Positions 1 through 5,875 of a DNA stretch of 7,136 nucleotides are shown here, one piece after another. The notes below the pieces were generated by a model, which ran no database searches, was not told the DNA's origin, and was given only the letters and a program-made list of their open reading frames with translations. This stretch comes from Alectryocaccomicrobium faecavium (lineage in GTDB: Bacteria > Bacillota > Clostridia > Christensenellales > Aristaeellaceae). Location of the stretch: contig DVOT01000159.1 in assembly GCA_018713425.1 (NCBI GenBank), positions 1-7,136 of the forward strand, read 5' to 3'. Both the position numbers and the translations under genes were made by a program. Within the stretch, counting starts at the first letter, position 1. Every line of letters begins with the position of its first letter.

Positions 1-1
1 G

Positions 2-502
2 GCGCAGGAAATCATTCCGGCGAGCCATGTGGAAAAGATTCTGCCGGGCAAGGCAGCGACCTGCACGGAAGAGGGATTGACGGAAGGCAAGCAGTGCTCT
101 GTGTGCGGAGCGATTCTCGTGGCGCAGGAAACCATCCCGGCGAACGGCCATGCGGAAGAGAGTCTGCCGGGCAAAGCTGCGACCTGCACGGAAACTGGTT
201 TGACGGAAGGTAAGCAGTGCTCTGTGTGCGGAGAAATCCTCGTGGCGCAGGAAACCATTCCGGCGAATGGCCATGCGGAAGAGAGTCTGCCGGGCAAGGC
301 TGCGACCTGTACGGAAGCTGGTTTGACGGAAGGCAAGCAGTGCTCTGTGTGCGGAGCGATTCTCGTGGCGCAGGAAATCATTCCGGTAGCGGGACATTCC
401 TATACGGTATCGTATAGTTTCAACGCGGACTTCACCAAGCGCATTGCAACTTATACGTGCAGTATCTGCCAGGATAGCTATAGCGTGGAAGAAGATTATT
501 AA
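2..502 (+). CDS. C-terminal part of a secreted-type His/Cys repeat protein (5' end outside the window)
   Basis: The reading frame is open from the first base, so the gene begins upstream; the GTG at 29 lies inside a repeat and is not a plausible start. The visible 166 residues contain the tail of one repeat, three full 41-residue units and a final shorter unit, ending at TAA. Each full unit starts with His and has Cys at unit positions 13, 24 and 27, the last two as C-S-V-C-G. The final unit (from 395) keeps only the CxxC pair and ends in an acidic tail, so it looks like a cap. There is no membrane segment or LPXTG-type signal at the C-terminus. The central units are nearly identical to those of the gene at 600, so the two are tandem paralogues. 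Function is unknown; an extracellular or surface role is inferred from the paralogue's signal peptide, and metal binding by the His/Cys set is only a possibility. Confidence 0.8.
   Translation, partial: AQEIIPASHVEKILPGKAATCTEEGLTEGKQCSVCGAILVAQETIPANGHAEESLPGKAATCTETGLTEGKQCSVCGEILVAQETIPANGHAEESLPGKAATCTEAGLTEGKQCSVCGAILVAQEIIPVAGHSYTVSYSFNADFTKRIATYTCSICQDSYSVEEDY
26..394 (+). repeat. Three tandem 123-bp coding repeats (His/Cys units)
   Basis: Units lie at 26-148, 149-271 and 272-394, each exactly 123 bp (41 codons) and each beginning with a CAT codon. They differ by scattered substitutions, many of them silent, and by a few residue swaps (K/E and I/S near the start, E/T/A after the first Cys, A/E after CG). 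Because the period is a multiple of three, changes in copy number keep the frame. A further unit clearly continues off the left edge. Confidence 0.9.
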
Positions 503-517
503 ATTCGCGTAGCGTTG

Positions 518-549
518 GTGGCAGCCTGCGTAGACGAGCAGGCTGCCAC
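518..549 (+). terminator. Perfect 12-bp hairpin between the two repeat-protein genes; weak or atypical terminator
   Basis: Arms 518-529 and 538-549 are perfectly complementary (GTGGCAGCCTGC and its complement) around an 8-base loop. It begins 15 bases after the upstream stop codon. The following bases, TCTTCCAATGC, are not a real U-tract, so intrinsic termination may be partial or absent. It could instead protect the upstream mRNA's 3' end or tune the ratio of the two genes. I see no convincing promoter between this hairpin and the next start codon, which favours some read-through. Confidence 0.55.
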
Positions 550-599
550 TCTTCCAATGCTATACAGCTGCCCTATGGCTGCGAAAATGGAGGTAGAGC

Positions 600-2225
600 A
601 TGAAGAAGATAAGCATATTGGCGCTTCTGCTCATCACGCTTTCTTTGGCTGTGAGCTTTGGCGCCATGGGGGAAGAAGTTTGCAACCACAATTTTGGCCA
701 GTGGAATACTCGCGTGCCAGCAGGCTGCGAAACACCGGGCGTACAGGTGCGAATTTGCAGCATTTGCGGCAGAGTGGAAGAAGAGGCGATTCCGGCCAAA
801 GGACACCAATTCGGGAATTGGAATGAGCGCGTAAGTGCGACTTGCACAGCGCCGGGCATACAGGTGCGGATTTGCGGCGGTTGTGGCAAGGTGGAAGAGG
901 AAGCTATACCACAGCTTCCGCATACGGAAGAGATTCTGCCGGGTAAGGCTGCGACCTGCACGGAAGAAGGATTGACGGAGGGCAAGCGGTGCTCCGTGTG
1001 TGGAGAAATCCTTGTGGCGCAGGAAACCATTCCGGCGAACGGCCATACGGAAGAAACTCTGCCCGGTAAAGCGGCGACTTGCACGGAAGAGGGATTGACG
1101 GAGGGCAAGCAGTGCTCTGTGTGCGGAGAAATCCTCGTGGCGCAGGAAACCATTCCGGCGAGCCATGTGGAAGAGATTCTGCCGGGTAAGGCTGCGACCT
1201 GCACGGAGGAAGGATTGACGGAGGGTAAGCGGTGCTCTGTGTGCGGAGCAATTCTTGTGGCGCAGGAGACCATTCCTCCTACTACGGGAGCGCATACATG
1301 GAGCGCGTGGACGCTTGTGCGCGCCGCTACCTGTGAAAAAGAAGGTTTGGAGCAGCGCAAGTGCACGGTGTGCGGCGCGGTGGAAGAAAAGACGCTGCCA
1401 GCTACGGAACATCGCTATACAACGCAACCGGCGATCAATCCCTCGTGTGCAATCCCTGGACGGACAGCAGGCGTTTACTGTGCGACTTGTGGCAAAGTGT
1501 TCGTTGTTGCTGAGCAGGTTCCCGCTCTTGGGCACAACTATAGTGTGGAAAAGCATACGAATTACAACGAATACACTTGCGAGCGGTGCGGCAATACCTA
1601 TCGCACATATCACAGCGCTGCGCCAGTGGAGGAAAAGCCGTCGCAGAACGAACCTTCTATGCCGAGCCAGGAAAGCGTTCCGGCCAAGGAAGAAGTGGCG
1701 GAAGAAGAGAGCATGGGAGAATTTCAGTCCATCGTGTTCGATGAAATGAACGACGCTGTGCCATATCAGGTAGAGCGCGAAACCATTTTGGACGCCTCTG
1801 GCGCGGTGCAAGAGAATTTGCTTTCTATTTTGCCGCAACCGAATGAGATGGGCGAGTATAAGCTGTATCAGCTGCACATTTCCTTTGAATTGCTTGTGCA
1901 GTGGCAGGAAGAGGAAATTACGCTGGTGAAGTTTGTGATGGGCAATGTGGAATTGGATATCCCTATGAGCCTATTTGAAACGGAAAATTTGCAATGGGTG
2001 CTGGAAGACTTGCAGGGCGAGGCGATAGGGTATATCATTACGCTCAATCCGCAGGCTGTGGATCAAAATGGCGATGAAGGTTGTTTTGTGCGCATGGATG
2101 CTGCCACGCAGTTTGGCGCTTATGATATTACGAGCATTGTGCCTGGACTGCTTCTCCGGCAGGATGGCGTAGAAACCGCTGTGCTGGCAAGCGCGGTGTA
2201 TGTGCGCGAAGACACGATTGCGTGA
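600..2225 (+). CDS. Secreted His/Cys repeat protein with unrecognised C-terminal domain
   Basis: 541 residues. ATG at 600 follows a GGAGGT ribosome site (589-594). Residues 1-24 form a classical signal peptide (two Lys, a long Leu/Ile/Ala core, then an A-M-G-like cleavage region), without a lipobox Cys. Eight repeat units follow, starting at His 30, 69, 108, 149, 189, 232, 271 and 312. The first seven each have H1, C13 or C14, C24 and C27; the eighth lacks the first Cys and looks like a cap. Units 3-5 are nearly identical to those of the upstream gene, while units 1-2 and 6-7 are diverged and have H-x-F/W-x-x-W beginnings. Residues 339-373 are a Glu/Pro/Ser-rich linker. Residues 374-541 form a mixed acidic/hydrophobic domain I do not recognise. 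No membrane anchor or sortase signal is visible at the C-terminus. Function is unknown; the H-C-C-C set could bind metal or form disulphides. The next gene begins 28 bases later and is probably co-transcribed. Confidence 0.88.
   Translation: MKKISILALLLITLSLAVSFGAMGEEVCNHNFGQWNTRVPAGCETPGVQVRICSICGRVEEEAIPAKGHQFGNWNERVSATCTAPGIQVRICGGCGKVEEEAIPQLPHTEEILPGKAATCTEEGLTEGKRCSVCGEILVAQETIPANGHTEETLPGKAATCTEEGLTEGKQCSVCGEILVAQETIPASHVEEILPGKAATCTEEGLTEGKRCSVCGAILVAQETIPPTTGAHTWSAWTLVRAATCEKEGLEQRKCTVCGAVEEKTLPATEHRYTTQPAINPSCAIPGRTAGVYCATCGKVFVVAEQVPALGHNYSVEKHTNYNEYTCERCGNTYRTYHSAAPVEEKPSQNEPSMPSQESVPAKEEVAEEESMGEFQSIVFDEMNDAVPYQVERETILDASGAVQENLLSILPQPNEMGEYKLYQLHISFELLVQWQEEEITLVKFVMGNVELDIPMSLFETENLQWVLEDLQGEAIGYIITLNPQAVDQNGDEGCFVRMDAATQFGAYDITSIVPGLLLRQDGVETAVLASAVYVREDTIA
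921..1292 (+). repeat. Three near-identical tandem coding repeats shared with the upstream gene
   Basis: Units at 921-1043 (123 bp), 1044-1163 (120 bp) and 1164-1292 (129 bp) match the units at 26-394 closely at DNA level. The second unit ends I-P-A-S-H instead of I-P-A-N-G-H, one residue short. The same variant junction, followed by H-V-E, is present at the very start of the window (11-31), which points to exchange of repeat DNA between the two genes. More diverged units flank this block at 687-920 and 1293-1613. Confidence 0.88.
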
Positions 2226-2239
2226 AAAAGCAATGAAAC

Positions 2240-2246
2240 AGGGAGA
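2240..2246 (+). promoter_or_regulatory. Ribosome-binding site that sets the start at 2254
   Basis: AGGGAGA lies 7 bases before the ATG at 2254. The frame is open further upstream, to a GTG at 2200 and an ATG at 2233, but those overlap or nearly touch the previous gene, have no such site, and would put charged residues in front of the signal peptide. Confidence 0.7.
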
Positions 2247-2253
2247 AACGACC

Positions 2254-2928
2254 ATGAAAAGCAAAAAAATCGCGGTGGGCCTTTGCGTGCTGGCACTGCT
2301 GGGCGCGCTCTTCCAGGCAGGAACGGCGGAAGAAAGCGAGGCTCAATTGTGCCTGGTGGCTACGGCGTATCCGTTGTACGACATGGCCAAGAGCATTTCG
2401 GGTGAATATGTCGAGGTGCTGTATATGCCGGAGGCTACGGCAGAAGATGCCCAAAGCGCCGATATCCTATTTTGCATGAGTCAGGAGCAGGATTCCTGGG
2501 CGGCAGAAGTGGAAGGAGCGCGGCTCCTCTTTGCGGCGGATGGGCTGGATTTGCTGGAAGGCGACGGGGATTTCTTGACCATTCCAGTAAACAATATGAT
2601 CTGCGCTTCGTATCTAGCGGATATCCTTGGCGAAATGGATGCGGAACACAATGATTTGTATCAGCAGAATGTGGCGGCTTATGTGGAAGCGATGAGCGAT
2701 ATGGATCTTCGCATACGTGAAGCTACAGCCCAATTGGAAGGAACAAAGATTTCTTGTGAAGATGGCTCCATGACGTATTTTGCACGCGAATATGGATTGG
2801 AGCTTTCGGATGGGGAAGAAGAAGCCATTGTTTTGCACACGTATATCCATCCTGCAGAGGAGGACGAGGAAGTTCCCTATCTTCAGTTGATGGAGCGCAA
2901 TCTGGCAGCGCTGGAAGCAGGCATCTGA
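2254..2928 (+). CDS. Degenerate ZnuA/TroA-like metal substrate-binding protein, secreted
   Basis: 224 residues; the family is usually near 300. Residues 1-25 are a signal peptide without a lipobox Cys at the usual place. The start of the mature protein (T-A-Y-P-L-Y-D-M-A, 37-45, then E-Y-V-E-V) matches the first strand and helix of cluster A-I binding proteins, which deliver Zn or Mn to ABC importers. The middle (A-E-H-N-D-L-Y-Q-Q-N-V, 130-140) resembles the family's interdomain helix; Y-F-A-R-E-Y-G-L (175-182) and the closing L-M-E-R-N-L-A-A-L (212-220) also fit. The histidines expected as ligands are missing: the H-x-x-E-P segment is shortened to P-E-A-T-A-E-D (59-65), the usual His-Trp segment reads N-N-M-I-C (113-117), and the His before the Y-F-A-R block is E-D-G-S. 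Only His 132, 195 and 199 remain. It may bind another ligand or act as an accessory protein. It is probably co-transcribed with the repeat protein before it, and no permease or ATPase gene is adjacent. Confidence 0.7.
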   Translation: MKSKKIAVGLCVLALLGALFQAGTAEESEAQLCLVATAYPLYDMAKSISGEYVEVLYMPEATAEDAQSADILFCMSQEQDSWAAEVEGARLLFAADGLDLLEGDGDFLTIPVNNMICASYLADILGEMDAEHNDLYQQNVAAYVEAMSDMDLRIREATAQLEGTKISCEDGSMTYFAREYGLELSDGEEEAIVLHTYIHPAEEDEEVPYLQLMERNLAALEAGI

Positions 2929-2958
2929 TCTTTGCTTTGAAAAGTTAAGAGTTACAAT

Positions 2959-3001
2959 GGTCCTCTGCCCATGAGGATACGGGCAGAGGACCGCTATTTT
3001 T
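2959..3001 (+). terminator. Rho-independent terminator after the secreted-protein genes
   Basis: A perfect 12-bp stem (2959-2970 with 2981-2992, GGTCCTCTGCCC and its complement), a 10-base loop, then GCTATTTTT. It starts 30 bases after the stop codon at 2928. This is a strong intrinsic terminator that separates the secreted-protein group from the metabolic genes. Confidence 0.88.
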
Positions 3002-3016
3002 GGCGGTGCAAAGGCA

Positions 3017-3045
3017 TTTACAAAAGGGGGCGGCAATGGTACAAT
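3017..3045 (+). promoter_or_regulatory. Sigma-A-type promoter for the glycerate kinase gene
   Basis: TTTACA (3017-3022) and TACAAT (3040-3045) are separated by exactly 17 bases. Each hexamer differs from consensus by one base. It lies just after the terminator and 32 bases before the start codon, so transcription should begin near 3052. Confidence 0.8.
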
Positions 3046-3063
3046 GAAGGTAAGGAACGAGAT

Positions 3064-3070
3064 AGAGGTG
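3064..3070 (+). promoter_or_regulatory. Ribosome-binding site that supports the TTG start at 3078
   Basis: AGAGGTG lies 7 bases before TTG. The conserved A-P-D-S-F-K-G-S motif starts six codons after this TTG, and the first in-frame ATG lies more than 50 codons in, after two conserved motifs. The TTG is therefore the best start. Confidence 0.75.
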
Positions 3071-3077
3071 AATTCTA

Positions 3078-4196
3078 TTGAGCAAAATCGTGATCGCCCC
3101 TGATTCTTTTAAAGGCTCTTTGAGCGCGGCGAAGCTGGCGGACATTGTGGAAAAGGCGGCAAAGGAACGATTTCCTCGTGCCGTGGCGATAAAAATCCCC
3201 ATTGCCGATGGCGGAGAAGGTACGCTGGAAGCGCTGCTGATGGCGGTGGGCGGCGAAAAGAAGCGCGCGCGGGTAACTGGGCCGGATGGCAAGCCGCTGT
3301 GGGCGGAATACGCGCGCCTTTCGGATGGTTCCTTTGCCATTGAACTTGCGCAGTGCGCCGCGCTCACGCAGATGCAGCCGCTCGACCCCATGCGCGCCAC
3401 CACGCTGGGGGTAGGCGAACTGATGCGCGCGGCTTTGCGGGACGGCGCGCGCAAATTGCGCATTGGCATTGGCGGCAGCGCCACCAACGATGGCGGTATG
3501 GGGCTGCTAAGTGGGTTGGGCATGCGGTTTTTGGACGCGGAAGGGCGGGAGTTGTATCCCTGCGGCGCTTCGCTGGGCAAAGTGGCGCGGCTGGACGATT
3601 CTGGACTGGACGCGCGCCTGAAAGCGGTGGAAATTACGGTGCTATGCGATGTGAGCAATCCGCTCCTGGGCGAATCTGGCGCGGCGCGCGTGTACGCGCC
3701 GCAAAAAGGCGCGGATGACGCCATGGTCGAGGCTTTGGAAGCCGGCATGGCGCATTATGCCAGTGTGCTCGGGCGGGAAACGGTGGATTTCCCTGGCGCG
3801 GGCGCGGCAGGCGGCGTTGGCGCGGCATTGGGTGGCGTGCTGGGCGCAAAGATGCGGCCGGGCATCGATGTGGTGCTGGAAATGGCGAACTTTGACGCGC
3901 ATCTCGCGGATTGCGCGCTCGTGATTACGGGGGAAGGGCGCATGGACGGGCAATCCGTCAAGTTTGGCAAGGCGGCGGCTGGCGTGGCGGCGCGCGCGGG
4001 CAATGTGCCGGTTGTCGCGTTGGTGGGCGGCATAGGGCCGGGCGGCCAAGCGTTTGAAGAGCGGGAGAATCGCTTGATTGTGCCAATTGTGGATGGGCCC
4101 ATGCCGCTTGCGCAATCCATGCGGGAAGCGGAAAGGCTTGCGTACGCCGCGGCCCGGCGGCTGTTTGGCGCGCTGCGGATGGGAATGCTTTTATAG
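3078..4196 (+). CDS. glxK: Glycerate kinase (GlxK/GarK family)
   Basis: 372 residues, the usual family length. Enzymes of this family phosphorylate D-glycerate with ATP, usually to 2-phosphoglycerate, feeding lower glycolysis in the cytoplasm. Family motifs appear in order: A-P-D-S-F-K-G-S-L-S-A (7-17), P-I-A-D-G-G-E-G-T (41-49), G-I-G-G-S-A-T-N-D-G-G (130-140), C-D-V-S-N-P-L (190-196) then P-Q-K-G-A, G-A-G-A-A-G-G-V-G (240-248) and T-G-E-G-R-M-D-G-Q (284-292), followed by F-G-K. All look intact, so the enzyme should be active. It has its own promoter and starts at TTG. No glycerate or glyoxylate pathway gene is adjacent, so the source of glycerate is not shown here. The gene symbol marks the family; garK is an equal alternative. 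Confidence 0.93.
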   Translation: MSKIVIAPDSFKGSLSAAKLADIVEKAAKERFPRAVAIKIPIADGGEGTLEALLMAVGGEKKRARVTGPDGKPLWAEYARLSDGSFAIELAQCAALTQMQPLDPMRATTLGVGELMRAALRDGARKLRIGIGGSATNDGGMGLLSGLGMRFLDAEGRELYPCGASLGKVARLDDSGLDARLKAVEITVLCDVSNPLLGESGAARVYAPQKGADDAMVEALEAGMAHYASVLGRETVDFPGAGAAGGVGAALGGVLGAKMRPGIDVVLEMANFDAHLADCALVITGEGRMDGQSVKFGKAAAGVAARAGNVPVVALVGGIGPGGQAFEERENRLIVPIVDGPMPLAQSMREAERLAYAAARRLFGALRMGMLL

Positions 4197-4262
4197 GTGC
4201 GCCTATGCAATAAGGATGTTTTCTCTAGTAAAATCCAAAAAAGTTTTTGCGCATTTTCATGA

Positions 4263-4291
4263 TTGTTTTCCGAGGGAAAATGGTTTATAAT
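4263..4291 (+). promoter_or_regulatory. Sigma-A-type promoter for the PPK2 gene
   Basis: TTGTTT (4263-4268) and a consensus TATAAT (4286-4291) are separated by 17 bases. The start codon of the next gene lies 46 bases downstream of the -10 box, with an AGGGGTG ribosome site at 4326-4332. The 141-base gap is clearly AT-rich compared with the flanking genes, and I see no convincing terminator for the glycerate kinase in it. Confidence 0.78.
4266..4280. promoter_or_regulatory. Candidate operator: perfect inverted repeat in the promoter spacer
   Basis: TTTTCC-GAG-GGAAAA has 6-bp arms that pair perfectly around three bases. It overlaps the end of the -35 box and fills most of the -35/-10 spacer, the classic place for a repressor to block RNA polymerase. 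No regulator gene is visible in the window, and I cannot assign it to a known family. Confidence 0.4.
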
Positions 4292-4337
4292 GGAAACAAC
4301 CGGATAGAGACAGAATTTACAAAGCAGGGGTGAGAGC

Positions 4338-5813
4338 ATGTTTGAAAAACTGGCGCGCGTTCCCATCGAGAGCGAAAAATCTGCGATTAAGGCGGAAATC
4401 TCCGCGCTGAAATCCAGGTTGACCATTCAGCAGCAGCAAATCAAGCAGGCCAAGTTGCCGGTTGTGGTTCTCATCGAGGGCTGGGGGGCCGCGGGCAAGG
4501 GCAGCCTGATCAGCGACATCATTCTCAACATCGACCCTCGTTCCTTCAACGTGTTTTCCATCAATCCGCCCACGGAAGAAGAAAGCCGCCATCCCTTTTT
4601 GTGGCGGTATTTCCAGAAAATCCCCGAGGCGGGGCAGTTCGTGTTTTTTGATTCCGGCTGGTATGGCGAAACGGTGCAAAATCGCATGGACGATGCGCTT
4701 AGCGGCAAGGAATACCGCCGCAGGATTCAGAGCATCAACAATTTCGAGCGGCAGCTTTCGGACAATGGCTATTTGGTGGTGAAGTTTTTCCTGCACATCC
4801 CCAAAAAGATTCAGGACGAGCGCTTCGAAAAGCTACTTTCCTCCAAAAATACCGAATGGCGCGTTTCCAAAGCCGATAAGCGGGAAAACAAGCATTATGA
4901 GGAATACGCCAGCGCTTGGGATGAATTGATGGACAAAACGGATACCGCCGCCGCGCCCTGGCACATCATCGACGGCAGCGAGCGCGCAAAGTGGCTGGAA
5001 GTCTATCGCGTGCTCACCAAGGCCATCGACGCGGCGCTGGCGGGGGAACGCCCCGCGTGCGCTCCGGCAGAAGAAAAATTCCCGCTGCTGTCCATGCCGC
5101 TTTTGTGCGACGTGTTTTTGCAGCAAGAGGTGGAGGAAGACGATTACCGCTCTCGTTTGAAGGAGGCGCAGAGTCGCTTGGGCGACCTTCACAACCGCAT
5201 TTACCGCCAGAAGATACCGGTTATTTTGGTCTATGAAGGCTGGGACGCGGCGGGCAAAGGCGGCAACATCAAGCGTGTGGCGGCGGCCTTGGATCCCCGG
5301 GGCTATGAGGTGGTGCCCATCGCTTCGCCGGATAAACACGAGCTTTCCCGGCACTATCTATGGCGCTTCTGGAACCACATTCCCAAAACCGGGCATATCG
5401 CCATCTTTGACCGCAGTTGGTACGGCCGGGTGATGGTGGAGCGCATCGAGAGCTTGTGCGGCGACGCCTGGAAGCGCGCGTACCGGGAGATGAATGAGTT
5501 TGAGAAGGAACTGAGCGATTGGGGCGCGGTGATCCTCAAATTCTGGCTGCACATCGATAAGGATACCCAGCTCGAGCGCTTTAGCGACCGGCAGAACACG
5601 CCGGAAAAGCGCTGGAAGATCACCGATGAGGATTGGCGCAATCGAGAAAAATGGGATCGATACGAAGTGGCCGTGAACGAAATGCTGCAAAAAACTTCCA
5701 CCGCATACGCGCCGTGGCACATCATCGAGTCCACGGATAAGAAATATGCCCGCCTAAAGGTGCTGGGGATCGTGATCGACGCGCTGGAGGCGGCGTTGAA
5801 AGAAAAGGAATAA
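4338..5813 (+). CDS. pap: Two-domain polyphosphate kinase 2, polyphosphate:AMP phosphotransferase type
   Basis: 491 residues, matching the roughly 480-500 of tandem-domain (class II) PPK2 enzymes, which move phosphate from polyphosphate to AMP to give ADP in the cytoplasm. Both halves are PPK2 domains. The N-terminal one has a P-loop-like E-G-W-G-A-A-G-K-G-S (47-56) and a D-S-G-W-Y-G-E (105-111). The C-terminal one has E-G-W-D-A-A-G-K-G-G (300-309) and D-R-S-W-Y-G-R (358-364), the intact Walker B-like motif with its Arg residues. Since the first domain has D-S-G where the second has D-R-S, the C-terminal domain is the likely catalytic one and the N-terminal one structural. In both domains a W-R-[YF] and a P-W-H-I-I segment follow as expected. 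It has its own promoter with a candidate operator. AMP specificity comes from the domain arrangement, not from a direct test. Confidence 0.9.
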   Translation: MFEKLARVPIESEKSAIKAEISALKSRLTIQQQQIKQAKLPVVVLIEGWGAAGKGSLISDIILNIDPRSFNVFSINPPTEEESRHPFLWRYFQKIPEAGQFVFFDSGWYGETVQNRMDDALSGKEYRRRIQSINNFERQLSDNGYLVVKFFLHIPKKIQDERFEKLLSSKNTEWRVSKADKRENKHYEEYASAWDELMDKTDTAAAPWHIIDGSERAKWLEVYRVLTKAIDAALAGERPACAPAEEKFPLLSMPLLCDVFLQQEVEEDDYRSRLKEAQSRLGDLHNRIYRQKIPVILVYEGWDAAGKGGNIKRVAAALDPRGYEVVPIASPDKHELSRHYLWRFWNHIPKTGHIAIFDRSWYGRVMVERIESLCGDAWKRAYREMNEFEKELSDWGAVILKFWLHIDKDTQLERFSDRQNTPEKRWKITDEDWRNREKWDRYEVAVNEMLQKTSTAYAPWHIIESTDKKYARLKVLGIVIDALEAALKEKE

Positions 5814-5825
5814 AAGGTACCTTTT
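5812..5825. repeat. Perfect 14-bp palindrome overlapping the PPK2 stop codon
   Basis: AAAAGGTACCTTTT is fully self-complementary. It shares its first bases with the TAA stop at 5811-5813 and lies about 50 bases before the next gene. With no central loop it is more likely a protein-binding site than a terminator. A weaker 5-bp hairpin (5844-5848 with 5856-5860) follows just before the next ribosome site. No promoter is evident in this 62-base gap. Confidence 0.45.
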
Positions 5826-5875
5826 CGCGACTGCGCAATACAGGCCGGATTTGCACCGGCAGAAAGAGGATATCT

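Noticed and set aside
26..394. CRISPR array
   Set aside because: The repeats are continuous 123-bp coding units without unique spacers, and they encode a conserved protein pattern.
573..1877. Long minus-strand open frame (434 codons), and a second one at 560-1366, opposite the repeat protein
   Set aside because: The repeat period is a multiple of three, so one stop-free unit keeps opposing frames open throughout the array. Neither has a recognisable protein pattern or a proper start context.
2200..2253. Longer start for the ZnuA-like gene at 2200 or 2233
   Set aside because: These starts lack a ribosome site, and the one at 2200 overlaps the previous gene; the ATG at 2254 has AGGGAGA at proper distance and opens directly into a signal peptide.
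2945..4426. Minus-strand open frames opposite the glycerate kinase (2945-3748, 3755-4426, 3642-4115)
   Set aside because: Composition is Arg/Ala/Pro-rich as expected for antisense of GC-rich code; they cover promoter and terminator sequences and lack motifs.
5842..5862. GCCGG-loop-CCGGC hairpin as a terminator or riboswitch before the oxidoreductase
   Set aside because: The stem is only 5 bp, has no T run, and no conserved riboswitch core could be recognised.
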